Source of the DNA: Zafaria cholistanensis
GTDB taxonomy: Bacteria > Actinomycetota > Actinomycetes > Actinomycetales > Micrococcaceae
Direction: 5' to 3'
Assembly (NCBI RefSeq): GCF_008580665.1
Contig: NZ_BKDJ01000001.1
Location: forward strand, 186,001-250,000
DNA length: 64,000 nt
The notes under the pieces are model-generated. The model did not search any database. It worked only from the letters and a program-made list of their open reading frames with translations, and was not told the origin of the DNA. Positions 37,591-47,489 of this stretch are shown here, piece by piece (the stretch's first letter is position 1; every line of letters starts with the position of its first letter). The position numbers were made by a program, and so were the translations under genes.

Positions 37591-38423
37591 TGGGACACCG
37601 GTCCCGCCCGCGGTGGTGGAGCGCCAGCGCCGGGGTGGCGGTGCTGGCGCTGTTGGCCATGCTGCTGTTGGTGGACGTGCTTCGGCCGGGAGGGGGGAAC
37701 GGCGTCCCGGCGGAAAAGGGCACGGTCCAGGCTGCCCTGCCGGAAGCCGGCCCCTGCGCCCGGCTGAACGCCGGCCAGGTGGCCTACCCCGCCCACGGCG
37801 CGCGCCGGGTCACCTTTGCCACGGCGGCCGCCTATGGCGAATCCCGGGTGCTGATCACCGGGTGCGCCAGGACTGCCCGGGGGTACATCCAGGAATGGCA
37901 GGCCACCGGGTTTGCCGGCGTCTCCGGGTTCGCCCCGCCGGGGCAGATGTGGGAGGACACCGGCTACTCCCCGGTGGGATCATTCACCTTCACGGAGGCC
38001 CTGGGCCGGGCCGACCCCGGCACGGCCCTGGAATACCACACCATCAACCGGCGGTCCCGGTGGGGCGGGGAACACGGGCCCACCTACAACCAGTACTTCG
38101 AGGGCCGCGGGGGCCGGGCGGACGAGAACCTGTGGCACTACATGCGCCAGGGCCACTACGAGCAGGCGGCCGTCATCAACTGGAACCGCGAACCGGACAT
38201 GCCCACGGTGCAGGGCGCCTCCTACGCCATCTTCCTGCACACCGGCAACTCGGTGACGGTGGGCTGCATCTCCACCGACCTGGACACTGTCACCACCCTG
38301 CTGCGCACTGCCGTGCCCGGAGACCGGATCATCATGGGGGTGGAGCCGGACGTCTTTGCCGCCCCGGCGACCGCCGCCACCAACCCGGCCACGCCTCCGC
38401 CGAGCCCGCCGGCGGGGCTGTGA
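37590..38423 (+). CDS. L,D-transpeptidase (YkuD domain) with N-terminal membrane anchor
   Basis: A 277-residue protein. One hydrophobic segment (ASAGVAVLALLAMLLLVDVL) near residues 12-31 anchors it or acts as an uncleaved signal. The domain at about 85-250 ends with the catalytic motif IFLHTGNSVTVGCIST, with the His and the active Cys near 226. Such enzymes make 3-3 peptidoglycan crosslinks or attach proteins and polymers to the stem peptide. The ATG overlaps the stop of the membrane acyltransferase gene, so translation is coupled. In this context it could attach the synthetase product to the wall; that is inference. Confidence 0.88.
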   Translation: MGHRSRPRWWSASAGVAVLALLAMLLLVDVLRPGGGNGVPAEKGTVQAALPEAGPCARLNAGQVAYPAHGARRVTFATAAAYGESRVLITGCARTARGYIQEWQATGFAGVSGFAPPGQMWEDTGYSPVGSFTFTEALGRADPGTALEYHTINRRSRWGGEHGPTYNQYFEGRGGRADENLWHYMRQGHYEQAAVINWNREPDMPTVQGASYAIFLHTGNSVTVGCISTDLDTVTTLLRTAVPGDRIIMGVEPDVFAAPATAATNPATPPPSPPAGL

Positions 38424-38550
38424 ACAGGCTGTCCGCGGGCCCAGAGTTTGCTGTCCGCCGGGGCATTTCCGGCCTGCAGCCGGCCAGCCTGTCCTAAACT
38501 GGCTCCGAACCGACCGCGGCGAGGCGGGACATCACGGATTTAGGGCCAAG

Positions 38551-38736
38551 GTGCAGGCAACAGGTGCAACAGTGACGATCGACGGGCCGGACCCGGGCCG
38601 GGAACTCTACGAGGAGCGGGCCAAACTGCTTCCGGGCCTTTGGATGCCGGAGGCACCTCCATGGGACTCCCTGACCGAGGAGGCCAGGGAGCGGTGGCGG
38701 CGCAACGCCAGCGCGTCGGAGGCGACGGGCGAATAG
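38551..38736 (+). CDS. Small 61-residue hydrophilic protein
   Basis: A short gene beginning at GTG 38551 and reading VQATGATVTIDGPDPGREL, then YEERAKLLPGLWMPEAPPW, DSLTEEARERWRRNAS. The acidic/basic helical pattern with a PPWDSL.EEARERWR motif resembles small uncharacterised actinobacterial proteins. A TAAACT -10-like element lies near 38494. No function is known. It is convergent with the methyltransferase gene at 38785. Confidence 0.5.
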   Translation: MQATGATVTIDGPDPGRELYEERAKLLPGLWMPEAPPWDSLTEEARERWRRNASASEATGE

Positions 38737-38784
38737 CCGCCGGGCAGGCACACCCGGTGCCTGAGGGCCGTCCCGCCCCCGGTG

Positions 38785-40029
38785 CTAGGCGACCGGTTCC
38801 ACCTCCACCGCGACCCGGTGCTCCCCGATGCGGGTGAGCACCAGCGTGGCCTTCGCCTTCGCGGACTTGCCCGCCCCGGCCAGCAGGACCTTGCGCAGCT
38901 CGTCCGGGGTCACGTCCACCCCGCGCTTCTTGATCTCCAGGACCCCGATGCCGCGCTGCTTGACCCACGCGCGCAGCTTCTTCACGTGGTACGGCATCAC
39001 CTCCAGCACCCGGTAGGCGCGGGCAAAGGGCGTGCGCACCAGCCCGGGGGCGCAGAAATAGGCGATGTGCGGGTCCAACAGGTACCCGTCGGCCAGTTCC
39101 ACCGCCTCGGCGACCAGCCCGGCACGGATGACCGCGCCGTCCGGCTCATACAGGTACCCCCCGATCCCGCCCAGCTCGGCGCGGGCGGGGGCGCCGGCGT
39201 CGTACTCCTCGCCGCTGGTCAGTTCCGCGCCGCCGTGCGCCCCGATCACCAGCGCCGCGCGCCGCACGCCCGGCCGGGCCAGCGGGCCGAACCACAGGGC
39301 CACCTCGGTGACCGCCCCGTCCACCGACACCCACTGGGCCTCGCAGCCGGCCGGAACCGAGGCGTGCGGGATGCCCGGGCCCAGCTTCACGCCCACCGGC
39401 AACCCGGCGTCGGCCAGCTTCTCCACGAAGGACAGCGGGGGACTGAACGCCTCCGGGTCAAAGATGCGCGAGGTGCCGGACGTGGAGGTGGTGCGCCGTG
39501 CCGGGTCCAGCCAGACCCCGTCGAAGCCGGCCAGGTCAAAGCCGGTGGCGTCCGCGTTCACCACGCGCGCGTTCGGCCACGGCATGAGGTTCAGGGTCGC
39601 GGCCGCGGCGGTGGCCTCGTCCAGTTCGACGGCGGTCACGTCCAGGTCCAGGGTCGCCATGGCCATCGCGTCGGCCCCGATCCCGCAGCCCAGGTCCGCG
39701 ACGCGGGTGAGGCCCGCGTTGGAGAAACGCTGTGCGTGCAGGGCGGCCACGTTCAGCCGGGTCGCCTGCTCCAGTCCGGCCTGGGTGAAGACCATGCTCG
39801 CGGCGAACGGGCCGAACTTGGCCTCGCCCCTGGCACGCAGGCGGGCCTGGTGCACGACGGCGGTGGCCACTTCCGGGGTGTGTCCGGCCTTGCGCAGGGC
39901 CAGGTTGAGGTCGAAGGCGCCCTGTTCGGTGCGGGCGGCGGCCGGGTCCACGGTGTTGAGCAGCGCCCAGCCCTCGGGAGTCAGGACGGGGGCAAGCTGG
40001 TCGGCGGGGCCGGTGGAGGGTGAAACCAT
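38785..40029 (-). CDS. Class I SAM-dependent methyltransferase with THUMP-like C-terminal domain
   Basis: A 414-residue protein. The SAM-binding core reads VADLGCGIGADAMAMA near 110-125, with the acidic loop VTAVELDEATAAAA and the catalytic-region VWLDPARRTT near 177. The C-terminal ~110 residues (VMPYHVKKLRAWVKQRGIG, then LEIKKRGVDVTPDELRK) match the THUMP-like domain found with RNA methyltransferases. The target is probably RNA. The ATG at 40029 is 7 nt after a -10 element, so the mRNA may be leaderless. Confidence 0.88.
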   Translation of the reverse strand: MVSPSTGPADQLAPVLTPEGWALLNTVDPAAARTEQGAFDLNLALRKAGHTPEVATAVVHQARLRARGEAKFGPFAASMVFTQAGLEQATRLNVAALHAQRFSNAGLTRVADLGCGIGADAMAMATLDLDVTAVELDEATAAAATLNLMPWPNARVVNADATGFDLAGFDGVWLDPARRTTSTSGTSRIFDPEAFSPPLSFVEKLADAGLPVGVKLGPGIPHASVPAGCEAQWVSVDGAVTEVALWFGPLARPGVRRAALVIGAHGGAELTSGEEYDAGAPARAELGGIGGYLYEPDGAVIRAGLVAEAVELADGYLLDPHIAYFCAPGLVRTPFARAYRVLEVMPYHVKKLRAWVKQRGIGVLEIKKRGVDVTPDELRKVLLAGAGKSAKAKATLVLTRIGEHRVAVEVEPVA

Positions 40030-40036
40030 GCGCTCC

Positions 40037-40042
40037 AGTGTA
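40037..40042 (-). promoter_or_regulatory. -10 element for a probably leaderless methyltransferase mRNA
   Basis: In mRNA sense TACACT ends 7 nt before the ATG. The intervening GGAGCGC could also serve as a weak ribosome binding site. Confidence 0.5.
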
Positions 40043-40127
40043 GGCGGCCGGGTGCGGGAGCTGCCTGGACGCTATGGGCCGGGGGGTCCCCAAGGGCACC
40101 GCGGGCCAATGCGTCGGGGCAGGGGGG

Positions 40128-40133
40128 TACGGT
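40128..40133 (+). promoter_or_regulatory. -10 element for the gene at 40140
   Basis: TACGGT ends 6 nt before the GTG at 40140, again without a ribosome binding site. Confidence 0.45.
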
Positions 40134-40139
40134 GGTGGG

Positions 40140-40652
40140 GTGGTGGATGAACAGGACAGGACCGTGCGCATGGGTCCGCAGGACGGGGTGCCGGAAGACG
40201 GCGCGGGAGACAGCGCAGCAGCCAGTACAACAGGCAGTGCAGCAGGCAGTGCAGCAGCCAGTGCAGCAGACGGCACGGGAGACGGCGGGGGAGAGGGGCT
40301 CCTGGCCCGGTTCCCGGAGGCCGTGGACGCGCATGCGGCGGCCGAGGCCGCCGGGCCCGTGCCGGTCGGTGCGGCCGGCAGGGCCTTCCGGGTGCTGCTG
40401 TACGGGGGGATGGCCGTCGGGGCGGTATCCGCCCTGGCCCTCGCCGCCTCGTTCGTCCTGCACCTGGTCCTGGTGGGGACCTCCGTCCGTGCCGGCTACG
40501 CCTACTTTGCCGCCGGCCCCGAGGGCGAGGCCGTGCGGGAGTTGCTGGGCGTGCCGCTGGGCGGATTCGTGGCCGCCGTCGTCGTTTCCCTGGCGGCGAT
40601 CTGCGTGGGCGCCTTCGGGGTCCTGCGGGAGCGCAGGCGCGCCGCGATGTGA
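40140..40652 (+). CDS. Hypothetical membrane protein with Ala/Ser/Gly-rich leader
   Basis: A 170-residue protein of unknown function. Residues 1-60 are low in complexity (GDSAAASTTGSAAGSAAASA), encoded by 15-bp AGTGCAGCAGCC-like repeats at about 40215-40270. Two transmembrane helices follow (GGMAVGAVSALALAASFVLH and GFVAAVVVSLAAICVGAFG). The start is one of two consecutive GTG codons at 40140/40143. It ends just before the groESL control region and is probably a separate transcription unit. Confidence 0.6.
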   Translation: MVDEQDRTVRMGPQDGVPEDGAGDSAAASTTGSAAGSAAASAADGTGDGGGEGLLARFPEAVDAHAAAEAAGPVPVGAAGRAFRVLLYGGMAVGAVSALALAASFVLHLVLVGTSVRAGYAYFAAGPEGEAVRELLGVPLGGFVAAVVVSLAAICVGAFGVLRERRRAAM

Positions 40653-40658
40653 CGCAAA

Positions 40659-40685
40659 TTGGCACTCGCCTTGACCGAGTGCTAA
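40659..40685. promoter_or_regulatory. CIRCE operator (HrcA site) of groES-groEL
   Basis: TTGGCACTC-N9-GAGTGCTAA is the CIRCE inverted repeat with one change from the consensus TTAGCACTC arm. HrcA binding here would repress groESL in the absence of stress. The operator overlaps the promoter's -35. Confidence 0.95.
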
Positions 40686-40699
40686 CCCTTGCCTAGAGT
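40671..40699 (+). promoter_or_regulatory. groES-groEL promoter
   Basis: TTGACC (40671-40676) and TAGAGT (40694-40699) are separated by 17 bp. The -35 lies inside the first CIRCE operator. Confidence 0.8.
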
Positions 40700-40704
40700 C
40701 GTTC

Positions 40705-40731
40705 TTGGCACTCGGCCGGTCCGGGTGCCAA
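40705..40731. promoter_or_regulatory. Second, diverged CIRCE-like operator
   Basis: TTGGCACTC-N9-GGGTGCCAA has the same arm length and spacing as the first operator and lies just downstream of the -10, so the promoter is flanked by two sites. Confidence 0.75.
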
Positions 40732-40826
40732 AGCCTGAGGTACTTGCCAGCTGGCACCGCGACGACGGTTGGTACGCCCAACGGCCCCGTAAACCATTAG
40801 GTAACTCACGCAAAGGAGAGTGCCGC

Positions 40827-41123
40827 ATGCCGGTCTCCATCAAGCCCCTCGAGGATCGCATCGTTGTCCAGCCGCTCGAGGCTGAACAGACCACGGCCTC
40901 CGGCCTGGTCATCCCCGACACCGCCAAGGAAAAGCCGCAGGAGGCGAAGGTTGTCGCCGTGGGCCCGGGCCGTGTCGACGACAACGGCAACCGCGTCCCG
41001 GTCGACGTGGCCGAGGGTGACATTGTGCTCTACTCCAAGTACGGGGGAACCGAGGTGAAGGTGGGCGGCCAGGAGTTCCTGGTGCTGTCCGCCCGCGACG
41101 TCCTCGCGATCGTCGTCAAGTAG
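40827..41123 (+). CDS. groES: Co-chaperonin GroES
   Basis: A 98-residue GroES. It starts [21 protein letters not shown] and contains the mobile-loop region [10 protein letters not shown], the roof-loop part [19 protein letters not shown] and the final [21 protein letters not shown] precedes the ATG. It caps the GroEL ring; groEL begins 66 nt downstream. The operon is under two CIRCE sites. Confidence 0.97.
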   Translation: MPVSIKPLEDRIVVQPLEAEQTTASGLVIPDTAKEKPQEAKVVAVGPGRVDDNGNRVPVDVAEGDIVLYSKYGGTEVKVGGQEFLVLSARDVLAIVVK

Positions 41124-42806
<1,683 letters not shown>

Positions 42807-42849
42807 CCCCGGCACTCCGCCTGACCGGACCCCAGGGACCGGTGTGGCG

Positions 42850-42911
42850 GCACGACGGCGGGGCCCCGCCTTCCGCACCTGCGTGCGGTGGGCGGGGCCC
42901 CGCCGTCGTGC
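42850..42911. terminator. Long hairpin downstream of groEL
   Basis: A perfect 21-bp stem (42850-42870 with 42891-42911) encloses a smaller CCGCAC/GTGCGG hairpin. There is no clear T-tract. It is placed to end both groESL and the convergent GGDEF-EAL transcript. Confidence 0.8.
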
Positions 42912-42914
42912 TGT

Positions 42915-42950
42915 GTGCTGTTGCCCGGCAGCGTGCTGTTGCCGGGCAGC
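42915..42950. repeat. 18-bp tandem duplication after the GGDEF-EAL stop codon
   Basis: GTGCTGTTGCCCGGCAGC (42915-42932) is followed by a copy with one change (42933-42950), 3 bp from the leftward gene's stop codon (42954-42956). Confidence 0.95.
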
Positions 42951-42953
42951 CAC

Positions 42954-44522
42954 CTAGGCCTCCGGAGCGGCCGGGCCGGATCCCTCCGCGGTGCGGGCGG
43001 GAAGTGCCGCTACCAGTTCCGCGGCCGGAACGGGGCGGCTGTAGAAGTAGCCCTGTGCGCGGCTGAAGCCCAAGTGGCGCAGCAGGTCGGCCTGGTCCTG
43101 GGTCTCCACGCCTTCAACAATGCAGCCCAGCTGGCAGGCCTTGACCAGGCCCAGGGTGGCGGCCAGCAGCGCCAGCTGCTGCTGGTCCCATTCGATGCCC
43201 AGGATCAGCGAGCGGTCCAGCTTCACCCCGGAGACGGGCAGCCGGTTCAGGTACCCGATGGAGGAGTAGCCGGTGCCGAAGTCGTCGATCTCCGTGGCGA
43301 CACCCATCCGCTGCAGGGCCAGCAGCGAATACCGGTCCAGCGAGTCGCCGCTGATCAGGTTGTGCTCGGTGACCTCGATGGCCAGGCAGGACGCGGGCAG
43401 CCCCTGGCGGCGCAGGGCCGCGCGGACGATGTCGGGGAAATCCAGCATGTGCAGTTCCGCCGGGGTGACGTTCACATGCAGGGTGAAGCCCTCGCCGACC
43501 AGACCGGTGCGACGCCACCGGGCCAGGTCCTTCAGCGTGGAGTCCAGGATCCGGGCGGTCAGCCGCGGCAGCAGGCGCGCTTCCTCCGCCAGGCCCAGGA
43601 ACTGGTCCGGCACCACCAGGCCGCGGTCCGGGTGGTTCCACCGGGCCAGGGCCTCGACTCCCACCCAGCGGCCCGATTCAATGTCCACGATGGGCTGGTA
43701 CACCGGGAAGACCTGCGGGGTCTCCAGTGCGGCCCGCAGGTCCCGCAGCAGCAGGGTCTTCTCCTGGCGCTCGTAGAGCATGAAGTCCTCGAACTCCTGC
43801 ACCTTGCGGCCGTTGGACTGTTTGGCCACGTACATGGCCGTGTCCGCCTCCACCAGCAGCCGGTTCGCGTCGTGCTCCGGGGTTGCGTGGGCCATGCCCA
43901 AGCTGGCTCCCGGGGAGACCGAGACGCCGCGAATCTTGATTTCCTTATTGATCAGTTCGATCAGGCGGTTGCCGACTTCGCCCGGGAAGGGGCACCCCGC
44001 CGGCAGCAGGACCGCGAACTCGTCCCCGCCCAGGCGGGCAATGATGTCCCCGGCGCGCACCCCTTCGCGCAGCCGGTCCGCCACGATGCCCAGCACCCGG
44101 TCCCCGGCCGCGTGCCCGTACGTGTCATTGATGCTCTTGAAGGCGTCCAGGTCCAGCAGCATCAGGAGGGGAGCAGGTTCCCCGCGGCGGTGTTCGTCCA
44201 GGCTGTGCTCGATCTCGCGGAGCAGGGCCCCGCGGTTCGCCAGCCCGGTCAGGGGATCCGAATAGGCCAGGACCTGCAGCCGGTCCCGGGCCTCCTCCAG
44301 CTGCGCGGTGCGCTCGGCGACCCGCTGATCCAGGGTGGCATAGGCCTGGGACAGCTCCATGGCCATGGTGTTCACTCCGACGATGATCGCGTCGATCTCG
44401 TCCCGGCGCGGGCTCGGCTGCAGTCCGGTGGTGAACTTCCGGTCCGCGATGTCCAGGATGGCCGCGACGATGCGTTCAATCCGGTCGTCCCCGGGAGGGA
44501 CTGACGATGCCGGTTCAGGCAT
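42954..44522 (-). CDS. GGDEF-EAL protein (cyclic-di-GMP turnover)
   Basis: A 522-residue soluble protein. A short helical N-terminus is followed by a cyclase domain: YSDPLTGLANRGAL, DLDAFKSINDTYGHAAGDR and an intact GGDEF near 165. The EAL domain has VEALARWNHPDRG, HVNVTPAEL, EVTEHNLI, EIDDFGTGYSS and IVEGVETQ, so the residues expected for phosphodiesterase activity appear present. Which activity dominates cannot be read from sequence. The ATG at 44522 lies 8 bp inside the upstream STAS-like gene, so the two are coupled. Confidence 0.93.
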   Translation of the reverse strand: MPEPASSVPPGDDRIERIVAAILDIADRKFTTGLQPSPRRDEIDAIIVGVNTMAMELSQAYATLDQRVAERTAQLEEARDRLQVLAYSDPLTGLANRGALLREIEHSLDEHRRGEPAPLLMLLDLDAFKSINDTYGHAAGDRVLGIVADRLREGVRAGDIIARLGGDEFAVLLPAGCPFPGEVGNRLIELINKEIKIRGVSVSPGASLGMAHATPEHDANRLLVEADTAMYVAKQSNGRKVQEFEDFMLYERQEKTLLLRDLRAALETPQVFPVYQPIVDIESGRWVGVEALARWNHPDRGLVVPDQFLGLAEEARLLPRLTARILDSTLKDLARWRRTGLVGEGFTLHVNVTPAELHMLDFPDIVRAALRRQGLPASCLAIEVTEHNLISGDSLDRYSLLALQRMGVATEIDDFGTGYSSIGYLNRLPVSGVKLDRSLILGIEWDQQQLALLAATLGLVKACQLGCIVEGVETQDQADLLRHLGFSRAQGYFYSRPVPAAELVAALPARTAEGSGPAAPEA

Positions 44523-45039
44523 CGCGCTTCAGGTAGTGGAGCGCCTCGTCCCGGTCCTCGAGGTAGCGGGCCTCGGTTCCGTGCGGCAGCGCGGACATCA
44601 TGAACCGTGCGGTGACGCGGTCGGCGGGGCCGCTGCCCAAAAACGCGATCCGTCCGATTCCATCGAAACCGCCCAGCACGCAGGAGGCGCGGGGAGCGAC
44701 CCCGTCCAGCGCGGAGACGTGGACCAGCAGGTGCGCCGGCACCTGCCCGGATCCGCTCCCCGCTGCGGCGTCGGAGAGCTGCCTGACCAGCCGCGCGGTC
44801 AAGGTGGTGCGCGGCGCGAATCCGACCTCCAGGACGCCGCCGGGAAGGGGGCGGAACGTGGTGGTGTCCGGGGACGCGGTGGAATCCGCGGAGTGCGGGC
44901 CAAGGGGGGAAGGGGCAGGGGCCGGAGGGGCAGGGGCGGGAGGGCTCGGGGCCGGCGGGCCGGCGGCCTCCGGGGCCGGCAGGACAGCAGGATCGCTGGC
45001 CCCACTGCCTTGGGTCCAGGTTCCGGTGCTACTTGCCAA
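44515..45039 (-). CDS. STAS/SpoIIAA-like protein with proline-rich leader
   Basis: A ~174-residue protein. The first ~60 residues are Pro/Ala-rich (PPAPSPPAPAPPAPAPSP); the rest looks like a STAS-like alpha/beta domain, ending RFMMSALPHGTEARYLEDR and DEALHYLKRDA, a pattern found in SpoIIAA-like proteins. Recognition is tentative. The TTG at 45039 is chosen because AGGAGG lies 7 nt upstream; an in-frame TTG at 45045 is the alternative. The gene overlaps its neighbours on both sides, which ties it to polymer synthesis and cyclic-di-GMP. Confidence 0.6.
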   Translation of the reverse strand: MASSTGTWTQGSGASDPAVLPAPEAAGPPAPSPPAPAPPAPAPSPLGPHSADSTASPDTTTFRPLPGGVLEVGFAPRTTLTARLVRQLSDAAAGSGSGQVPAHLLVHVSALDGVAPRASCVLGGFDGIGRIAFLGSGPADRVTARFMMSALPHGTEARYLEDRDEALHYLKRDA

Positions 45040-47386
45040 CGCCAATCCTCCTCCTGCGGTCCTTGGAACCGCGTAGGTCCCGGTTCAAGCGCCGGTCACC
45101 TTGATAAAGGATAGTTGCCCAGTCTGTGTTCTCCGGCGCCGCCGGTGCCGGAGCCGGTTTTGCGGCGGGTTTCTCCTTGGGAGCGACGAACAGCCAGTTG
45201 AGCAGACCCAGCCCCATGTCCACCAGCGAGTTCTTGATCCCGATGTAGGCGCGGATGGCGAAAAGGGCCGAGATGGCGTTGAACCCGGCGAACACGGCGT
45301 TGCCCCAGTTCTGCTCCCGCACGTCCCGCCACAGGGTGAACAGGGAGAACGCCACGATCAGGTAGGGGACCACCACATAGAGGCCGGGGGAGGCGGTGCG
45401 GTCGCGGACCTTGGGCGTGCGGACGAAGGGGATCTTTTCGCCGGTGAACGCCTGCTGGATGGATTTCAGGACCCCGGCCAGGTTCACCGGCAGCAGCACC
45501 AGGTTGAAGCCGTAGATCCGGAAAATATCTGAGAACCGGTGGCCGCAGTCGCGCAGGTCCGAGCCCATGCACAGGAAGTAGGGCACGGCTGCGGCAAAGA
45601 TGAACGGGCTCAGGAGCCGGCTGTCGTAGGGATAGGCCAGGAGGAAGACCAGCCCCACGCTGGCCCAGGTGATCGAGGCCATGTAATTTACCCGCAGCAG
45701 GATTTCGCGCAGCTGAAGGGGCTGGCGCTGGAAACGGCGTTCGCGCAGCTGCCTCCAAAACTTCGGCAGGATGAGCAGGCCACCGTTGGCCCAGCGGCGC
45801 CGCTGCACCACCAGGGACCCGAAGTCGGGGGGAGTGGCGCTGTAGCTGAGGCGTTCGGGGTAGTTGGCCAACTGCCATCCGTAGGTTCCGAGGTCGACGC
45901 TGGATTCGGTGTCCTCGATGACCGTGCGGTCCTGGATGTAGGTGTGGATCTCGTATCCGCCGACCGTGTTGACCTCCGCGATGTCCAACAGGGCCTGCTT
46001 ACGGATGATGGCGTTGGCTCCGACCCAGAAGGTGGCCCCGTGGGCGGTCATGCCCTGGTGCAGGATGTGCTGGATGTCGGTGGTGGCGCCGGCCACCCGT
46101 TCGATGCGCGTGGGGGCGCCGCGGAAGGACGAATAGGGGGTCTGGGTCACGGCGACCCGGGCGTTTTCCTCCGACTCGAGGAAGTACACCAGGCGCAGGC
46201 AGTAGTCGCGCAGCAACAGCGAGTCCGCGTCCAGGGTCAGCAGGTATTCGCTGTCGGGGATGTCCAGCACCCTGTCCGGCTCCGCTTCCTCCGCGTCCTC
46301 CATTTCCCGCAGGACCAGCGCATCGCCACGCGGGTCGAGGAGCCAGCGCCGGCCCATGACGGCGATGTAGGAATTCAGGTTCATCGCCTTGTTCGCCTCG
46401 GGGGAGAGGTTCGCGTAGCGCTTGCGTTCGAAGTAGGTCAGCTTGGCGCTGAAGATCCTGACCAGGCGAAGGTGCAGTTCCTCCAGCCGCTCCAGGGCGG
46501 GGGCGGTGTTCTGGGCCTCGGCCGCCGTCAGGGCCAGCAGGGTCAGGCGCAGCTCCCGGGACAGGCCCATGAGGACCGAGTCAATGAAGAACTCGTCGAC
46601 GTGGTCGTTGACCGGTTCGGCCTCGGCCATGGCCTCGAGCCATTCGGCCGAATGCCGGTAGCTTCCCGACAGCTGCGGCAGCAGTTCCTCGGCGGTGGCC
46701 CCCGCCCCCCGGGCCTGCCGGAAGGCCTCCAGGGAGGCCAGGGCCTGCCGGTGCGGAACGTGCAGCGCACTTTCGATCGAGGCCGCAAGGCTGCGCGTCG
46801 CTTCGAGCTTGGCCGCGACCTCGGGATCGGTGGGGAACGGATGGTCATCGATCAGCAGCACGATCCGCAGGTCGGGAAACTCCTGGAGGGCGGCGGACCA
46901 CAGCGTTCCGCGCACGACCGCCGGCTCTTCGGCATAGCTGGGCACCAGGACCGTAATGCCCTTGTCGTAATCCCGGAAGTGGCGGTCCAGTTCGCCGCGG
47001 GGGGCACGCTTGTGCTCGGCGAAACGGTGCAGCGCCGCCTGCCGGGCCGTGAGGTACATCAGCGCCGAGAATGTCAGGAACGTGACCACCACCAGGTAAA
47101 GGACGGCCTCGAACTGGAAACGGAATCCCACGCCGGGATTGTTCGCCAGCTGCCGCAGGACCGTGGTGATGATATAGAGCGCCCAGAAGGTGAGGGTCGC
47201 GGCAATGGCCAGCCGGCCCCAGGCAAGTTTCCGCTTGGAGGGGGTGGGATGGACGATCGAGAGCGGCTCCGAGCGGCGTTCAGAACCCCACTGGCGGCGG
47301 CGGGGAGCCCCTTCGGGGGCGGGCGCCTGCGGAGTGGCCGGGCTTCCAGGCCTTTCCGGCGTGGCAGCAGTGCTGCTGTAGGTCAT
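45029..47386 (-). CDS. Cellulose-synthase-like membrane glycosyltransferase (GT2)
   Basis: A 785-residue processive-type GT2. Two helices near residues 60-80 and 92-112 precede the catalytic domain. Motifs: ITVLVPSYAEEPAVVRGT, the metal-binding LTLDADSLL, the catalytic VIEDTESSVDL and QRRRWANGG (QxxRW variant). A further helical group follows. A ~150-residue insertion between the first two motifs (residues about 215-365) is larger than in cellulose synthase and contains helical sequence. It should polymerise and export a polysaccharide; no PilZ domain is seen. It leads the operon; the mRNA leader contains AGAAGG and a 14-bp tandem repeat. Confidence 0.88.
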   Translation of the reverse strand: MTYSSTAATPERPGSPATPQAPAPEGAPRRRQWGSERRSEPLSIVHPTPSKRKLAWGRLAIAATLTFWALYIITTVLRQLANNPGVGFRFQFEAVLYLVVVTFLTFSALMYLTARQAALHRFAEHKRAPRGELDRHFRDYDKGITVLVPSYAEEPAVVRGTLWSAALQEFPDLRIVLLIDDHPFPTDPEVAAKLEATRSLAASIESALHVPHRQALASLEAFRQARGAGATAEELLPQLSGSYRHSAEWLEAMAEAEPVNDHVDEFFIDSVLMGLSRELRLTLLALTAAEAQNTAPALERLEELHLRLVRIFSAKLTYFERKRYANLSPEANKAMNLNSYIAVMGRRWLLDPRGDALVLREMEDAEEAEPDRVLDIPDSEYLLTLDADSLLLRDYCLRLVYFLESEENARVAVTQTPYSSFRGAPTRIERVAGATTDIQHILHQGMTAHGATFWVGANAIIRKQALLDIAEVNTVGGYEIHTYIQDRTVIEDTESSVDLGTYGWQLANYPERLSYSATPPDFGSLVVQRRRWANGGLLILPKFWRQLRERRFQRQPLQLREILLRVNYMASITWASVGLVFLLAYPYDSRLLSPFIFAAAVPYFLCMGSDLRDCGHRFSDIFRIYGFNLVLLPVNLAGVLKSIQQAFTGEKIPFVRTPKVRDRTASPGLYVVVPYLIVAFSLFTLWRDVREQNWGNAVFAGFNAISALFAIRAYIGIKNSLVDMGLGLLNWLFVAPKEKPAAKPAPAPAAPENTDWATILYQGDRRLNRDLRGSKDRRRRIGVGK

Positions 47387-47398
47387 CCGCTGTGCCTT

Positions 47399-47426
47399 CT
47401 GGTTATATAAAACTGGTTACATAAAA
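47399..47426. repeat. 14-bp tandem repeat upstream of the glycosyltransferase start
   Basis: CTGGTTATATAAAA is followed by CTGGTTACATAAAA. The AT-rich units may also hold the operon's -10. Confidence 0.9.
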
Positions 47427-47489
47427 AGGTGCTGCTTTGACAACCCCACCGCAATGTTGTGACGCTTGCTACCCGGGTTTCGTCCGATT

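Noticed and set aside
40205..40275. Possible regulatory repeat array upstream of groESL
   Set aside because: The AGTGCAGCAGCC-like repeats are inside the coding region at 40140-40652 and encode its Ala/Ser/Gly-rich leader.
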